14,872 bases of DNA from Anaerolineales bacterium UBA6668 (lineage in GTDB: Bacteria; Chloroflexota; Anaerolineae; Anaerolineales; UBA6668), in the NCBI GenBank assembly GCA_002455215.1, contig DKKK01000111.1:4015-18886 (forward strand), in the 5' to 3' direction. Shown one piece after another: positions 6,023 to 13,806 of this stretch. A model generated the notes under the pieces. That model did no database searches. It saw nothing but the letters and a program-made list of their open reading frames with translations, and was not told the origin of the DNA. The position numbers and the translations under genes are program-made. Numbering within the stretch: the stretch's first letter is position 1; the number at the start of each line of letters is the position of its first letter.

Positions 6023-7323
6023 AAAGACACGCCCGCTATTTAGCCACCCTACTCGGCTTATTGGCTTGCTTCGCGTGGGCACGCCAGCAGTTTGCCCAAC
6101 AGATAGCGAACCGCCAGGTGGTGCGTGTCGGCGAAAGTTTGCAAAGCATCGCACACACCTACCAACTTTCCCCGGAAACCCTGCAAGTTTACAACGCCTT
6201 ACCGAGCAATGTCGTTTATCGTGGGCAAACCTTGCACATTCCCCCTACCGATTTACAACTGCGCTTACCTAGCAACCCGCACCCCACTCTGGCAGATTTT
6301 TGGGCGGGTACTGCCGAGTTTGTGCTAGAACTGGCGCAAACTGGCTTGCCGATGGGTGAATCCGACAGTTTTCAACTTGCCAACGGTGAGATTCTGAGCT
6401 TCTACCATGCCAGCGAACGTTCAGCGGGTGTACGCGACTCGTGTGGCGAGCCGGTGCCCTTCCCCGGTTGTGTAGTGCAGGTGCAAAGCACAGACGGTGG
6501 GCGCCCTTTTTCGCAACCGCACACCTGCCAATTTACCTGCCGCACCTGCCCCTGCACTTCTTGGGGCGACCAAATTGACCAACAGCAATATCCCCGCATT
6601 GCCACAGACGGTCAGGCATGGGCAATGGTCTATGAATATCGCGGCGGCACAATGCTCCGTCAATCGTCTGATGGCATTCGCTGGGGACGCGCACAACTCC
6701 TTCTCAATAGCGGCATGTGGAACGCCGATTACCGCCCCTGCCCGCCCTTATTTAGCATGAACAGCCACCCTTTATTAGATGAAGCCGACTGCCTGATGGG
6801 TGGACCACCCGGCGTGTGGGTAGAAGGTGGGATAGTGTACTTGTTTGTGGGGTTTGGCTCCAATCCGGGGCAAATGGGGTGCTGGAAGCTAGCCGCAGGG
6901 GCAGATATTTCATTGGCGATACGCTGTAACCAATCCCCACTCTTCGTTGGCTCCTCCACCTACGGTGATTTGGCAGTGCAGGGCGCATCTGCCAACCCGT
7001 ATTTCGATTTTCGGCACATCACTTCAGCAGAAGTTAGCAAAGTGGGCGAACACTATTACCTACTATATGAAGGAACGCGCGGACCCGAAGTCGGGCAAAG
7101 CGGGATAGACCCATTTGGCTTAGGCTTGGCACGCTCGGTGGGCAGTGAAATTGATGGCGCATGGGAAGTTTTTTCTGGCAATCCGATCTTGGTCAATCAC
7201 CCGGGCAATATTGGGGTGGGTCATGCTGACCTACTGACGCTGGACGGCATTACTTACCTGTACACTTCGTTAGACGGCGTAACTCGCCAACGGTTGCAGT
7301 TAGTGTGGAAAATAATCCCCTAG
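6019..7323 (+). CDS. Exported LysM-domain protein with beta-propeller-like glycosidase domain
   Basis: 434 residues. A short basic N-terminus and hydrophobic stretch end in LLAC (14-17), so it may be a lipoprotein attached at C17; cleavage after AWA (19-21) is the alternative. Residues about 33-76 are a LysM domain (VVRVGESLQSIAHTYQLSPETLQVYN...GQTLHIP in outline), which binds peptidoglycan or chitin-like glycans. A Cys-rich segment follows (C142, C151, C170, C174, C177, C179). The rest (about 190-434) shows repeated strands with YEYRGG, SSDGIRWG, YYLLYEGTRG and YLYTSLDG, resembling five-bladed propeller glycosidases (GH43/GH130-like clans), but I cannot assign a family or catalytic residues. 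Function beyond cell-wall anchoring is unknown. Confidence 0.75.
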   Translation: MKRHARYLATLLGLLACFAWARQQFAQQIANRQVVRVGESLQSIAHTYQLSPETLQVYNALPSNVVYRGQTLHIPPTDLQLRLPSNPHPTLADFWAGTAEFVLELAQTGLPMGESDSFQLANGEILSFYHASERSAGVRDSCGEPVPFPGCVVQVQSTDGGRPFSQPHTCQFTCRTCPCTSWGDQIDQQQYPRIATDGQAWAMVYEYRGGTMLRQSSDGIRWGRAQLLLNSGMWNADYRPCPPLFSMNSHPLLDEADCLMGGPPGVWVEGGIVYLFVGFGSNPGQMGCWKLAAGADISLAIRCNQSPLFVGSSTYGDLAVQGASANPYFDFRHITSAEVSKVGEHYYLLYEGTRGPEVGQSGIDPFGLGLARSVGSEIDGAWEVFSGNPILVNHPGNIGVGHADLLTLDGITYLYTSLDGVTRQRLQLVWKIIP

Positions 7324-7333
7324 CAAATCCTGT

Positions 7334-8821
7334 ATGAATTTTTTTAAACTCTCAATGCCAATGACCACCGGTCTGTTTCTGCTCGGCGCACTGCTGGCTT
7401 GTTCAAACCCGCCACACTTGCAAAAACCACCCGTGTCGCGACAAGCCAGTTTCCCCACTTTGCCCCTGCTCACCCCAACCAATCTACCCCGCCCGACCCT
7501 GCTCCCAACTTTCCACCCACCTGCCGCCACACCCAGCCATACCCCCAACAGCACAAACATTTCCCAATACTACCGTCTCAACCCTTACATCGGCGAGCTT
7601 CGCCTAGTACGCAACCCCAATCCTAATACCAGTGAATGTGAACAGCCATCGCCCTTTTACCTGCCCAGCCAAAACCTGCAAGCGGTTGCACACGTCAAGA
7701 CCGGGGTATGCTTCAATGGTGAAATCGGCTTGTTTGAGATGGGTGGAAGGCGCTATGTCGTGTTATCAGGCGGGACGGAAGCGGCATATTCGCTCATTGA
7801 TGTGAGCGATGCCAGCACCCCTCGCCTACTGGGTGTATGGAGTTTTCGCCCGTGGACTTACACCGCCGATGTGAAGCCTTTTCGCATCGGTGAGCGCTGG
7901 TATTTGGCATTGGCAATGGAAAGCGTTTCGGATATTCAGCCGTGTGGCGTGGCGATTGTGGATGTCAGCGAAGCGCAAATGCCGGTACTCGTCGCCAATT
8001 TACAAGGCTATGCCATTGGTTCTGAAACTGCCTGGTGTAATGTACATACCACCGAAATTGTGACCAACGCCGCTGGTGAAGCAACCCACCTACTGGTTTC
8101 GTCCGATGATACGTTTGACCTGCGCGTGGTTGACCTAAGCAATTTGCCCAGTACACAAGAAACGGGAAAGTTTGCTCATCAAGATTTCCGCATTCACAAT
8201 GGCAATGTCGAAACCTTTGTGCATGATAGCACAGTGGTGGGCGAGCGGGTTTATGTAGCCTATTGGTCGGGGGGTGTACAAGTGCTGGATACAGCCGCTT
8301 TGGTAAGTGGGGCAGATTCTGCCAGTGTCACGCTCAATCCTTTTGGCAGTCTCGCCCCCGCCAATTTTCAAGTACATCACGCCTACCCAAGTGCGGATGG
8401 GCAATTTTTGTTCATCGAAGACGAAGTGAACGATGCCAAAGGGTTTTCTCAACTGCGCTGGTACGATATCCGCAACTTGCAAGCGCCAAAATTCATTGGG
8501 GAAATATACCCCCAAGCCGGAGCAAACCCACTCAGCCCTCCGCATAATCTGCTGGTGCAAGCTGATTTACTCTTTGTAGGCTGGTACAAGGATGGCGTAC
8601 AGGTCTTTCGCTATGATACAAGCCAGCCCAATGCGCCAAGCATTGAACGCTATGCCTACCAAGCGGTACGAGAAGACGCAGACTCTATGGGGATAGGCTA
8701 TGAGCTTTTTGACGGCATTTATGGGGTGCGGGTGCAGAACTGTGTGCTGGCTGGGGTCGTCCGGCAATGTGTGTATGCCAGTGATTTAACGCTGGGGTTG
8801 TTGATTCTGGCGTTGGAGTAG
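7334..8821 (+). CDS. LVIVD-type beta-propeller lipoprotein
   Basis: 495 residues. Residues 1-22 form a lipoprotein signal peptide with lipobox LLAC, so C23 should be lipidated and the signal cut by LspA. Residues 24-75 form a Pro/Thr/Ser-rich linker, typical of surface-tethered proteins. The remainder has repeats of LVIVD type: YSLIDVSDASTPRLLGVW (155-172), GVAIVDVSEAQMPVLVANL, DLRVVDLSNL, GVQVLDTAAL and GVQVFRYDTS, the pattern of a beta-propeller seen in secreted proteins of unclear role. It starts 10 bases after the LysM gene, most likely in the same operon with the VOC gene; no clear Shine-Dalgarno. Ligand or enzymatic activity cannot be inferred. Confidence 0.82.
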   Translation: MNFFKLSMPMTTGLFLLGALLACSNPPHLQKPPVSRQASFPTLPLLTPTNLPRPTLLPTFHPPAATPSHTPNSTNISQYYRLNPYIGELRLVRNPNPNTSECEQPSPFYLPSQNLQAVAHVKTGVCFNGEIGLFEMGGRRYVVLSGGTEAAYSLIDVSDASTPRLLGVWSFRPWTYTADVKPFRIGERWYLALAMESVSDIQPCGVAIVDVSEAQMPVLVANLQGYAIGSETAWCNVHTTEIVTNAAGEATHLLVSSDDTFDLRVVDLSNLPSTQETGKFAHQDFRIHNGNVETFVHDSTVVGERVYVAYWSGGVQVLDTAALVSGADSASVTLNPFGSLAPANFQVHHAYPSADGQFLFIEDEVNDAKGFSQLRWYDIRNLQAPKFIGEIYPQAGANPLSPPHNLLVQADLLFVGWYKDGVQVFRYDTSQPNAPSIERYAYQAVREDADSMGIGYELFDGIYGVRVQNCVLAGVVRQCVYASDLTLGLLILALE

Positions 8822-8841
8822 CTGAACTTCCGAAAATCTGA

Positions 8842-10167
8842 CTATGGAAACAGTTGCGCCAACACTTCCGGCGCATATTCCGCCACTACTGCGCTACTCA
8901 AGGCATTTTCGCGGCAAATTTTGGCGTACATGTGGGCGCTTGGGCGGGCGGTGCGGGTTTGGGTTGCCGTATCCAGCGCGTATAAGCCAAAGCGTTGTGT
9001 CCAACCACGCTCCCACTCAAAATTGTCTACCAAAGTCCAGTGGAAATAGCCACGCACATCGTAATTTTGCATACAAGCGAGCCACAATGCCCGCAGATGT
9101 TGTGCCAAAAAGCGTGGGCGAATGCGGTCTGTGGAATCTTCTACGCCATTCTCGGTAATATACATGGGCAAGCCGAGTTGTGCGCCCCACTTAATCACCC
9201 GCAGTAAGCCTTGGGGATGAATAGAAATAAAATTCGTCTCACTTTTTTCGTCTTGCGGATGGGAAAACCGCTCGCCAAATAGGTGGGTCGGCTGAAGCGG
9301 ATTGAAGCGCACCAATTGCCGTTGATAATAATTCAGCCCCACCCAATCCAGTGCGCCTTTTGCCTGTGGCACAGGGATCGCCTTCAAGAGCGTTTGATAC
9401 TCTCCGGTGACATAGCCACTGGGCCAAGCATCGTTAAATAAGCGGTGTTGTTGGTCGGTCACTTGCTGGTCGAACCAACTAGCCGGGTTGGCAGGGTCGA
9501 GCAAAAGCACGTACAATGCCCACCCTACCTGTGCCCCCGGTTGTAAATTGTGGATGGCGTGATAGGCGGAAACGTGTGCGCGGAACAGGTTAGTGCCTAC
9601 TTCAAAAGCGGCGTTCATATCCTTCTTGCCCGGCGGGAAGTTGCCATCCATGTAGGCTTGGAACACGTAAGCATTGGGCTCGTTGAGCGTCAGCCAACAA
9701 TCGCACAAATCGCCGAGCGTGTTGACCACCTTGCGGGCATAGCGCTCAAATTGCGCCACTGATTGCGGATTCTGCCAGCCCCCCATCTCAAGAAACCACT
9801 GTGGGTGACAATAGTGGCAGAGTGTGACCATCGGCTGAATATTGCGGGCTTTCAGCGCCAGCAACATTTGCCGATACTGGTCGAGCGCATCTTCATCCCA
9901 AAATGCCGGGGTTGGCTCAATCCGCGCCCACTCCACCGACAAGCGATGTGCATTTTGTGAACCTGCCACCATGCGGTCAAAATCTTCCAGATAGCGCCCG
10001 CCCCACCAATCACAAGCCAAGCCGCTGGTATGTCCTTCTTTAATTTTTCCGGGTTGTTGTTCCCAATGCCACCAATCACTGTACAAGTTGTTGCCTTCCA
10101 CTTGATGAGAAGCAGTGGCTGTACCCCAGAGAAAGTTGTGTGGAAAGGTGTAGGTTGCGTTGGGCAT
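8842..10167 (-). CDS. Glycoside hydrolase family 1 beta-glycosidase
   Basis: A cytosolic retaining beta-glucosidase or beta-galactosidase, 441 residues from ATG 10167 and 446 from the in-frame TTG at 10182; numbering here uses the longer form. The opening FPHNFLWGTATASHQVEG (13-30) is the GH1 signature. The acid/base glutamate is E168 in TLNEPN and the nucleophile E344 in ITENG; GYFHWTLVDNFEW (378-390) forms the sugar-binding aglycone wall. No signal peptide, so it acts on imported disaccharides or glycosides. Exact sugar specificity cannot be read. The start at 10167 fits the short leader from the TATAAT of the adjoining repeat. It ends 20 bases from the convergent LVIVD gene. The symbol bglA or bglB would be a guess. 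Confidence 0.93.
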   Translation of the reverse strand: MPNATYTFPHNFLWGTATASHQVEGNNLYSDWWHWEQQPGKIKEGHTSGLACDWWGGRYLEDFDRMVAGSQNAHRLSVEWARIEPTPAFWDEDALDQYRQMLLALKARNIQPMVTLCHYCHPQWFLEMGGWQNPQSVAQFERYARKVVNTLGDLCDCWLTLNEPNAYVFQAYMDGNFPPGKKDMNAAFEVGTNLFRAHVSAYHAIHNLQPGAQVGWALYVLLLDPANPASWFDQQVTDQQHRLFNDAWPSGYVTGEYQTLLKAIPVPQAKGALDWVGLNYYQRQLVRFNPLQPTHLFGERFSHPQDEKSETNFISIHPQGLLRVIKWGAQLGLPMYITENGVEDSTDRIRPRFLAQHLRALWLACMQNYDVRGYFHWTLVDNFEWERGWTQRFGLYALDTATQTRTARPSAHMYAKICRENALSSAVVAEYAPEVLAQLFP

Positions 10168-10187
10168 GACGGGTATCCGCAAGGTGA

Positions 10188-10193
10188 ATTATA
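10188..10193 (-). promoter_or_regulatory. Candidate -10 box for the beta-glycosidase at the repeat edge
   Basis: On the minus strand TATAAT (10193-10188) is a perfect -10 hexamer formed across the outer edge of repeat copy B. A start near 10181 would leave about 14 nt before ATG 10167. No TTGACA-like -35 lies at 16-18 bp, and there is no TGn extension, so this is tentative. Confidence 0.35.
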
Positions 10194-10241
10194 TTCGACA
10201 CAAGTCAGGGTTGGGCTTTTTTTCTTGCTGTATCGAATATA
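10190..10241 (+). repeat. Dispersed palindromic repeat, copy B (short form)
   Basis: The ends TATTCGACAC (10192-10201) and GTATCGAATA (10230-10239) are flanked on both sides by TA, as in copy A. The core GCTTTTTTTCTT is identical to copy C, but the A-run half and the TTTTCATCC segment before the right end are missing, giving 48 bp between the TA pairs. It lies 20 bases upstream of the glycosidase ATG. Confidence 0.75.
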
Positions 10242-10289
10242 GGTGCAAGCAAAATTATACCATTGCAAACTGTCTCCACCTACCCTGCG

Positions 10290-11306
10290 TTAGCGATGTT
10301 CACGCGGCACAGGGCGTTCGAAAATTTCATCTAGCAAACCGCCATGCCCCAGATGCGCCATATCTAGCTGTGTTAGGTAATCCCCCACCAGCAAGCGCGG
10401 CAAAATCATGTCGAGTACGTTGTGTTTGCGACTACGCACACAACCTGGCGCACCAATGAGTGGTACACCGTTTAGATAGCCTATCAACAAAAAATTGCCG
10501 GGGTCTACCGGCACACCCCAGCAGGTGACTTCGCCGCCCGCCCGCAGGATCGCGCGAGGTACCAGGTCTTGGCGGTCCATGATGGCTGTCTCACCAGCCA
10601 AGAGCACCAAATTGTTTCTGGCGACCTGTTCTTGCAACAGTTGGGCAAGCGCCTGCTCGCTGGATTCATCGTGCAATGCCAAAAATGCTTGTTCGGCGCA
10701 CACTGCCCCACACTCGGCGATGCGTGCCTGCAATGCGGGTAAGAAGCTATTTTGAACGCGCTGTTGGGCTTGGGGAGAACTGGCAAAGATGAGAGAGACG
10801 CGCTTGCTAGTGAAGGGGGTGATGGCTAGGACGGGGGCGGTGTGGGCAATGGCTAGGATGACGCGCACGGTAGACCCAGGTAATGCAAAAGGTAGGATTT
10901 TGAGAGTGGCAACCAACCGCCCGGCTTGCACCACGCTTTGCTCGGGCAGAGTGGCAAAACTAATGCCTTCGCAAGCGTTAATTTTGTGTAGGCACGCCAC
11001 ATTGACACGCAAAACACCCGCCTGACGCGCAAATAGATTCACCCGTCCATTGGCGGCGCTACTCACCCGCAAACCACTGCCCAGCACGGCGTTGGCAATT
11101 TGTTGCGCGGCTGGATTTTCGCACACATCCCCCGCCTCCAGCTGAGCGACATAGATACTGGAATATCCCAGCGATTGTAGGGCTGTCAAATCTTGGGCAG
11201 TGAGCTTTTTGCCTTTGCGGTACAACATTTGCCCATCTGCCGCGCTCACATTGTGCCCCAGAATGTGCCCTTCTGCTTGGGCGGTTGCAATTGCACCGAA
11301 GCGCAT
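10290..11306 (-). CDS. Molybdopterin-binding protein (MoeA/MoCF-like, molybdenum hydroxylase maturation type)
   Basis: 338 residues. The N-terminal part (about 1-160: EGHILGHNV...GQMLYRKGKKLTAQDL) resembles the MoeA-like front of molybdenum hydroxylase accessory proteins; the rear (about 160-325) is a MoCF/MogA-type molybdopterin-binding domain with LLAGETAIMDRQDLVPRAI and the strongly conserved GVPVDPGNFLLIGYLNG...GAPGCVRSRKHNVLDMILPRLLVGD. In related proteins this domain is often fused to a MobA-like nucleotidyltransferase, absent here. It should bind molybdopterin or its adenylate in the cytoplasm. Twelve bases separate it from coxG upstream, so the two form an operon that points to a CO dehydrogenase or xanthine dehydrogenase-type enzyme encoded elsewhere. 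Confidence 0.82.
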   Translation of the reverse strand: MRFGAIATAQAEGHILGHNVSAADGQMLYRKGKKLTAQDLTALQSLGYSSIYVAQLEAGDVCENPAAQQIANAVLGSGLRVSSAANGRVNLFARQAGVLRVNVACLHKINACEGISFATLPEQSVVQAGRLVATLKILPFALPGSTVRVILAIAHTAPVLAITPFTSKRVSLIFASSPQAQQRVQNSFLPALQARIAECGAVCAEQAFLALHDESSEQALAQLLQEQVARNNLVLLAGETAIMDRQDLVPRAILRAGGEVTCWGVPVDPGNFLLIGYLNGVPLIGAPGCVRSRKHNVLDMILPRLLVGDYLTQLDMAHLGHGGLLDEIFERPVPREHR

Positions 11307-11318
11307 AACGGCTGGCGA

Positions 11319-11765
11319 TTAAGCTTCGATTTTTGACTTAAGACAGCGGAAAAATTGCGCTGTCAAGGTAGCAGTCACACTCTGCGCCATGCGGCTGGCG
11401 ATTGCGGCGATAGTCCCCATGATGTTGACATCGGCAGACCAGTCCAAGCGGGTTTGGTCGGCGCTTTCGCTGGTCAGGTTCATGCGAGCTACGATTTCCA
11501 CAGCACTGCCCGGCGCTTTGCCACGCGCTTTCAGCACTGCCTTTCCGTCATCCGCAGATAACTCTTGCCACTCGGCATCCATAGCAAACTTTGCCTTGAC
11601 TGCGCCAAAACCAACCGAGATGGTGGCTTTAAACTTTTTGCCCGGTTCTACGATTTGCAGGCTTTCCAAGCCAGGCGCACACTGCCCGACTTGGTTGGGG
11701 TCGGTGACAAATTCCCAGACTTTGGCGCGTCCCGCTTTGATTGTCTCTGTGCCAGAAAACTGCAT
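11319..11765 (-). CDS. coxG: CoxG-family SRPBCC protein
   Basis: 148 residues of the CoxG/START-like (SRPBCC) fold. CoxG proteins accompany aerobic CO dehydrogenase and are thought to help anchor the complex at the membrane or bind a hydrophobic ligand. Visible family features are the opening FSGTETIKAGRAKVWEFVTDPNQVGQCAPGLESL-type strand-helix pattern, FKATISVGFGAVKAKF, and the long C-terminal helix IAAIASRMAQSVTATLTAQFFRCLKSKI. ATG 11765 has an excellent Shine-Dalgarno AAGGAG with 8-base spacing, so the longer in-frame extension to 12014 is not used. First gene of the pair with the molybdopterin-binding protein. No coxMSL genes are in the window. Confidence 0.85.
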   Translation of the reverse strand: MQFSGTETIKAGRAKVWEFVTDPNQVGQCAPGLESLQIVEPGKKFKATISVGFGAVKAKFAMDAEWQELSADDGKAVLKARGKAPGSAVEIVARMNLTSESADQTRLDWSADVNIMGTIAAIASRMAQSVTATLTAQFFRCLKSKIEA

Positions 11766-11966
11766 AATACGACTCCTTGTTTCATGTGACGATACATTTT
11801 CTTTAATTGTAGCGAAAATTTGCAAATCGCATAGAGGGCGGTGATAGGAGTTGTAAGAAAGCGCGAGCTTACACGGCTGAGAATTGCGCATCTTCATCAA
11901 AAGCAAAGTTTTCAGCTTTTCCAAAATTGATTGCTTGCCACAATGCTGATGAAAGCCAAAGATACT

Positions 11967-11995
11967 TTGACATTCTTGCTTAAGCCCACTAAAAT
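11967..11995 (+). promoter_or_regulatory. Sigma70-type promoter for the MFS-aroQ operon
   Basis: TTGACA (11967-11972), a 17-base spacer, then TAAAAT (11990-11995). This is a near-consensus housekeeping promoter. Transcription should start near 12002, about 30 bases before the TTG start codon of the MFS gene. Confidence 0.7.
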
Positions 11996-12031
11996 AATGA
12001 GAAGCAATTTTCACTCACATCTTACAATCTT

Positions 12032-13327
12032 TTGCACCCAACCCCATATCCCAATCGTTCAACTGCACGGCGCTGGTCGGTTAGCTACCTGCTAAATTTT
12101 GCTTATTTTGGTGCGGTGGTCGCTTTATTTGGGGTCACGCTCCCTACTCTAGCCGAGCAAACACACACATCCCTACAGGATATCAGCTCAATTTTTCTGG
12201 TCGGTCCAATCGGCTTTTCAGTTGGAACTGCGCTCGGTGGCTGGTTGCTCAATCGCTTTCCGGGCAACCGTTTGATGGGCATATCTCAATTGGTGTCTGC
12301 CATCTGCTTTTTCTGCGTGCCCTTTTCACCCAGTTTGACCCTGATCTGGGGCTTGCTTCTGGTCAAAGGCTTTTTTGACGGCATTATGGGAACCAGCGGC
12401 AACCTGCTTGTTCTCTGGAGCCACCCCCAAAAACGCGTCAATACCTACATGAGCGCTTTACATTTTGCCTTTGGGTTGGGGTCTTTTTTATCACCGTTTG
12501 TTTATAGCTGGATGGTGCGCTCAGCCATCCCGTACACATGGGGATTTAGGGGGATTGGGAGTCTGGCAATGCTTCTGGCAGTTTGGCAAATGCTGGAAAG
12601 GCGAAGCCCACCCCCCCAGCAGAATGCCAGTTCAACGCAATCGCCCACCGCCCAAGCCAGTGTCGTTACATTCGACACGGGTACTATTCGGCGTGCGTGC
12701 CGAATCGCGAGTCGTGCTTTTTTTCTTAAGGGAAAAAACACCCTTTTCATCCGTATCGAATATGTCCTGCTGATGATTGCCGCATTTTTATTCTTCTATG
12801 TTAGCGGCGAACTCACCTACGGCAATTGGATTGCTACCTACTCAGCCCTTTATCTAAACTATCAACCGGCAGATGCGGCATTAATCAGCTCCGTTTTCTG
12901 GTTTTGCTTCACGCTTGGGCGTTTTCTCTTTATTTGGATTTCGCACTATTTTTCCAGTGGGCGCATTGTGTTCAGCGCCTTGCTCAGTTGTGTTGCTTTG
13001 TCAGTTGGGTTCTTGCTCTTGCCCAAAACCCATCTAAGCGTGTGGGGCATCACCATCCTAATCGGTTTGAGCATGGCGCCGATTTACCCGCTCGGTTTTA
13101 CTCTGCTTCAACTGCGTTACCGCCTAACCAGCACAGCCACTGGCTTTGTTTTGTTGGGGGATAGCTTGGGCGGAATGATTCTGCCGTGGCTGGTCGGGCA
13201 ATTTGTGCAAAAAAATAGCACAGCAATGCCTTTGTCTTTATTGGTTAGTTTTGGGATTAATCTGCTGGTTTTGCTTGCGTTATTGGGGCTGACTACTTCT
13301 CAAAGGTCTGATAAAATAGCCGCATGA
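12032..13327 (+). CDS. MFS transporter with a repeat-encoded insertion in its central loop
   Basis: 431 residues, a 12-helix major facilitator. TM1 begins near 18 (VSYLLNFAYFGAVVALFG); the first half ends about 188, and TM7 starts near 246 (LLMIAAFLFFYVSGELTYGNWIATYSA). The substrate cannot be assigned; the sequence recalls sugar/FucP-like transporters, weakly. The start is a TTG at 12032, as no in-frame ATG lies between the promoter and TM1; no clear Shine-Dalgarno. The central loop (189-245) is Pro/Gln/Ser-rich and then basic; residues about 213-245, including FDTGTIRRACRIAS and FIRIEYV, are encoded by a dispersed DNA repeat and so are not ancestral to the transporter. Its stop overlaps the aroQ start by four bases. 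Confidence 0.87.
   Translation: MHPTPYPNRSTARRWSVSYLLNFAYFGAVVALFGVTLPTLAEQTHTSLQDISSIFLVGPIGFSVGTALGGWLLNRFPGNRLMGISQLVSAICFFCVPFSPSLTLIWGLLLVKGFFDGIMGTSGNLLVLWSHPQKRVNTYMSALHFAFGLGSFLSPFVYSWMVRSAIPYTWGFRGIGSLAMLLAVWQMLERRSPPPQQNASSTQSPTAQASVVTFDTGTIRRACRIASRAFFLKGKNTLFIRIEYVLLMIAAFLFFYVSGELTYGNWIATYSALYLNYQPADAALISSVFWFCFTLGRFLFIWISHYFSSGRIVFSALLSCVALSVGFLLLPKTHLSVWGITILIGLSMAPIYPLGFTLLQLRYRLTSTATGFVLLGDSLGGMILPWLVGQFVQKNSTAMPLSLLVSFGINLLVLLALLGLTTSQRSDKIAA
12667..12764 (+). repeat. Dispersed palindromic repeat, copy C, inside the MFS gene
   Basis: The ends CATTCGACAC (12669-12678) and GTATCGAATA (12753-12762) match copies A and B. The core GCTTTTTTTCTT equals copy B, and TTTTCATCCGTATCGAATAT (12744-12763) equals copy A. 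An added hairpin, ATTCGGC-GTGCGT-GCCGAAT (12686-12705), sits between the left end and the core. Flanks are TA on the left and TG on the right. The 94-bp element plus a 2-bp duplication would add 96 bp, exactly 32 codons, keeping the frame open. Confidence 0.75.
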
Positions 13328-13767
13328 AAATCCTTGTCCTACACGGACCCAACCTGAACCTGCTCGGCACACGTGAGCCCGGCATCTACGGTACGCTCAC
13401 CCTAGCCGAAATCAACCAACGTTTACACACACTCGCCAATACTTTGGGCGTTACCGAATTACGCACTCAGCAATCGAATCATGAAGGCATGTTAGTAGAT
13501 GCTTTTCACGATGCGCGGAACTGGGCAAATGGTGTTCTCATCAACCCCGGCGCCTATACACACACTTCAATTGCTTTACGCGATGCCATCAGCGCGGTAG
13601 GCTTACCCGTGGTGGAAGCCCACCTTTCCAACGTATATGCCCGCGAAGCCTTTCGCCATCACTCGATGTTGGCGGGAGTCTGCGTGGGGAGCCTGTGTGG
13701 GTTTGGCTATAATTCGTATGCGCTGGGTTTACAAGCGTTGGTGTGGCATATTCAAAAGGGTGCGTAG
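13324..13767 (+). CDS. aroQ: Type II 3-dehydroquinate dehydratase
   Basis: 147 residues, the normal length. The enzyme removes water from 3-dehydroquinate to give 3-dehydroshikimate, the third step of the shikimate pathway, as a cytosolic dodecamer. Clear marks are ILVLHGPNLNLLGTREPGIYG at the N-terminus with catalytic Y22 (arrangement seen in all type II enzymes), QSNHEG (50-55), INPGAYTHTS (73-82) with N74, and EAHLSNVYAREAFRHHS, carrying the catalytic H100 and R107/R111. ATG overlaps the MFS stop codon as ATGA, so translation is coupled. No other shikimate genes are present in the window. Confidence 0.97.
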   Translation: MKILVLHGPNLNLLGTREPGIYGTLTLAEINQRLHTLANTLGVTELRTQQSNHEGMLVDAFHDARNWANGVLINPGAYTHTSIALRDAISAVGLPVVEAHLSNVYAREAFRHHSMLAGVCVGSLCGFGYNSYALGLQALVWHIQKGA

Positions 13768-13806
13768 GCGATAACCGAGCCGTTTGCACATCATTGGCGC
13801 ATAATT

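Noticed and set aside
11806..11811. TACAAT on the minus strand as the coxG -10
   Set aside because: No -35 at 16-18 bp and no TGn extension; too weak to list.
11766..12014. 83-residue N-terminal extension of CoxG in the same frame
   Set aside because: ATG 11765 has an excellent Shine-Dalgarno and begins the known CoxG domain; the extension is unlike any domain and overlaps promoter sequence.
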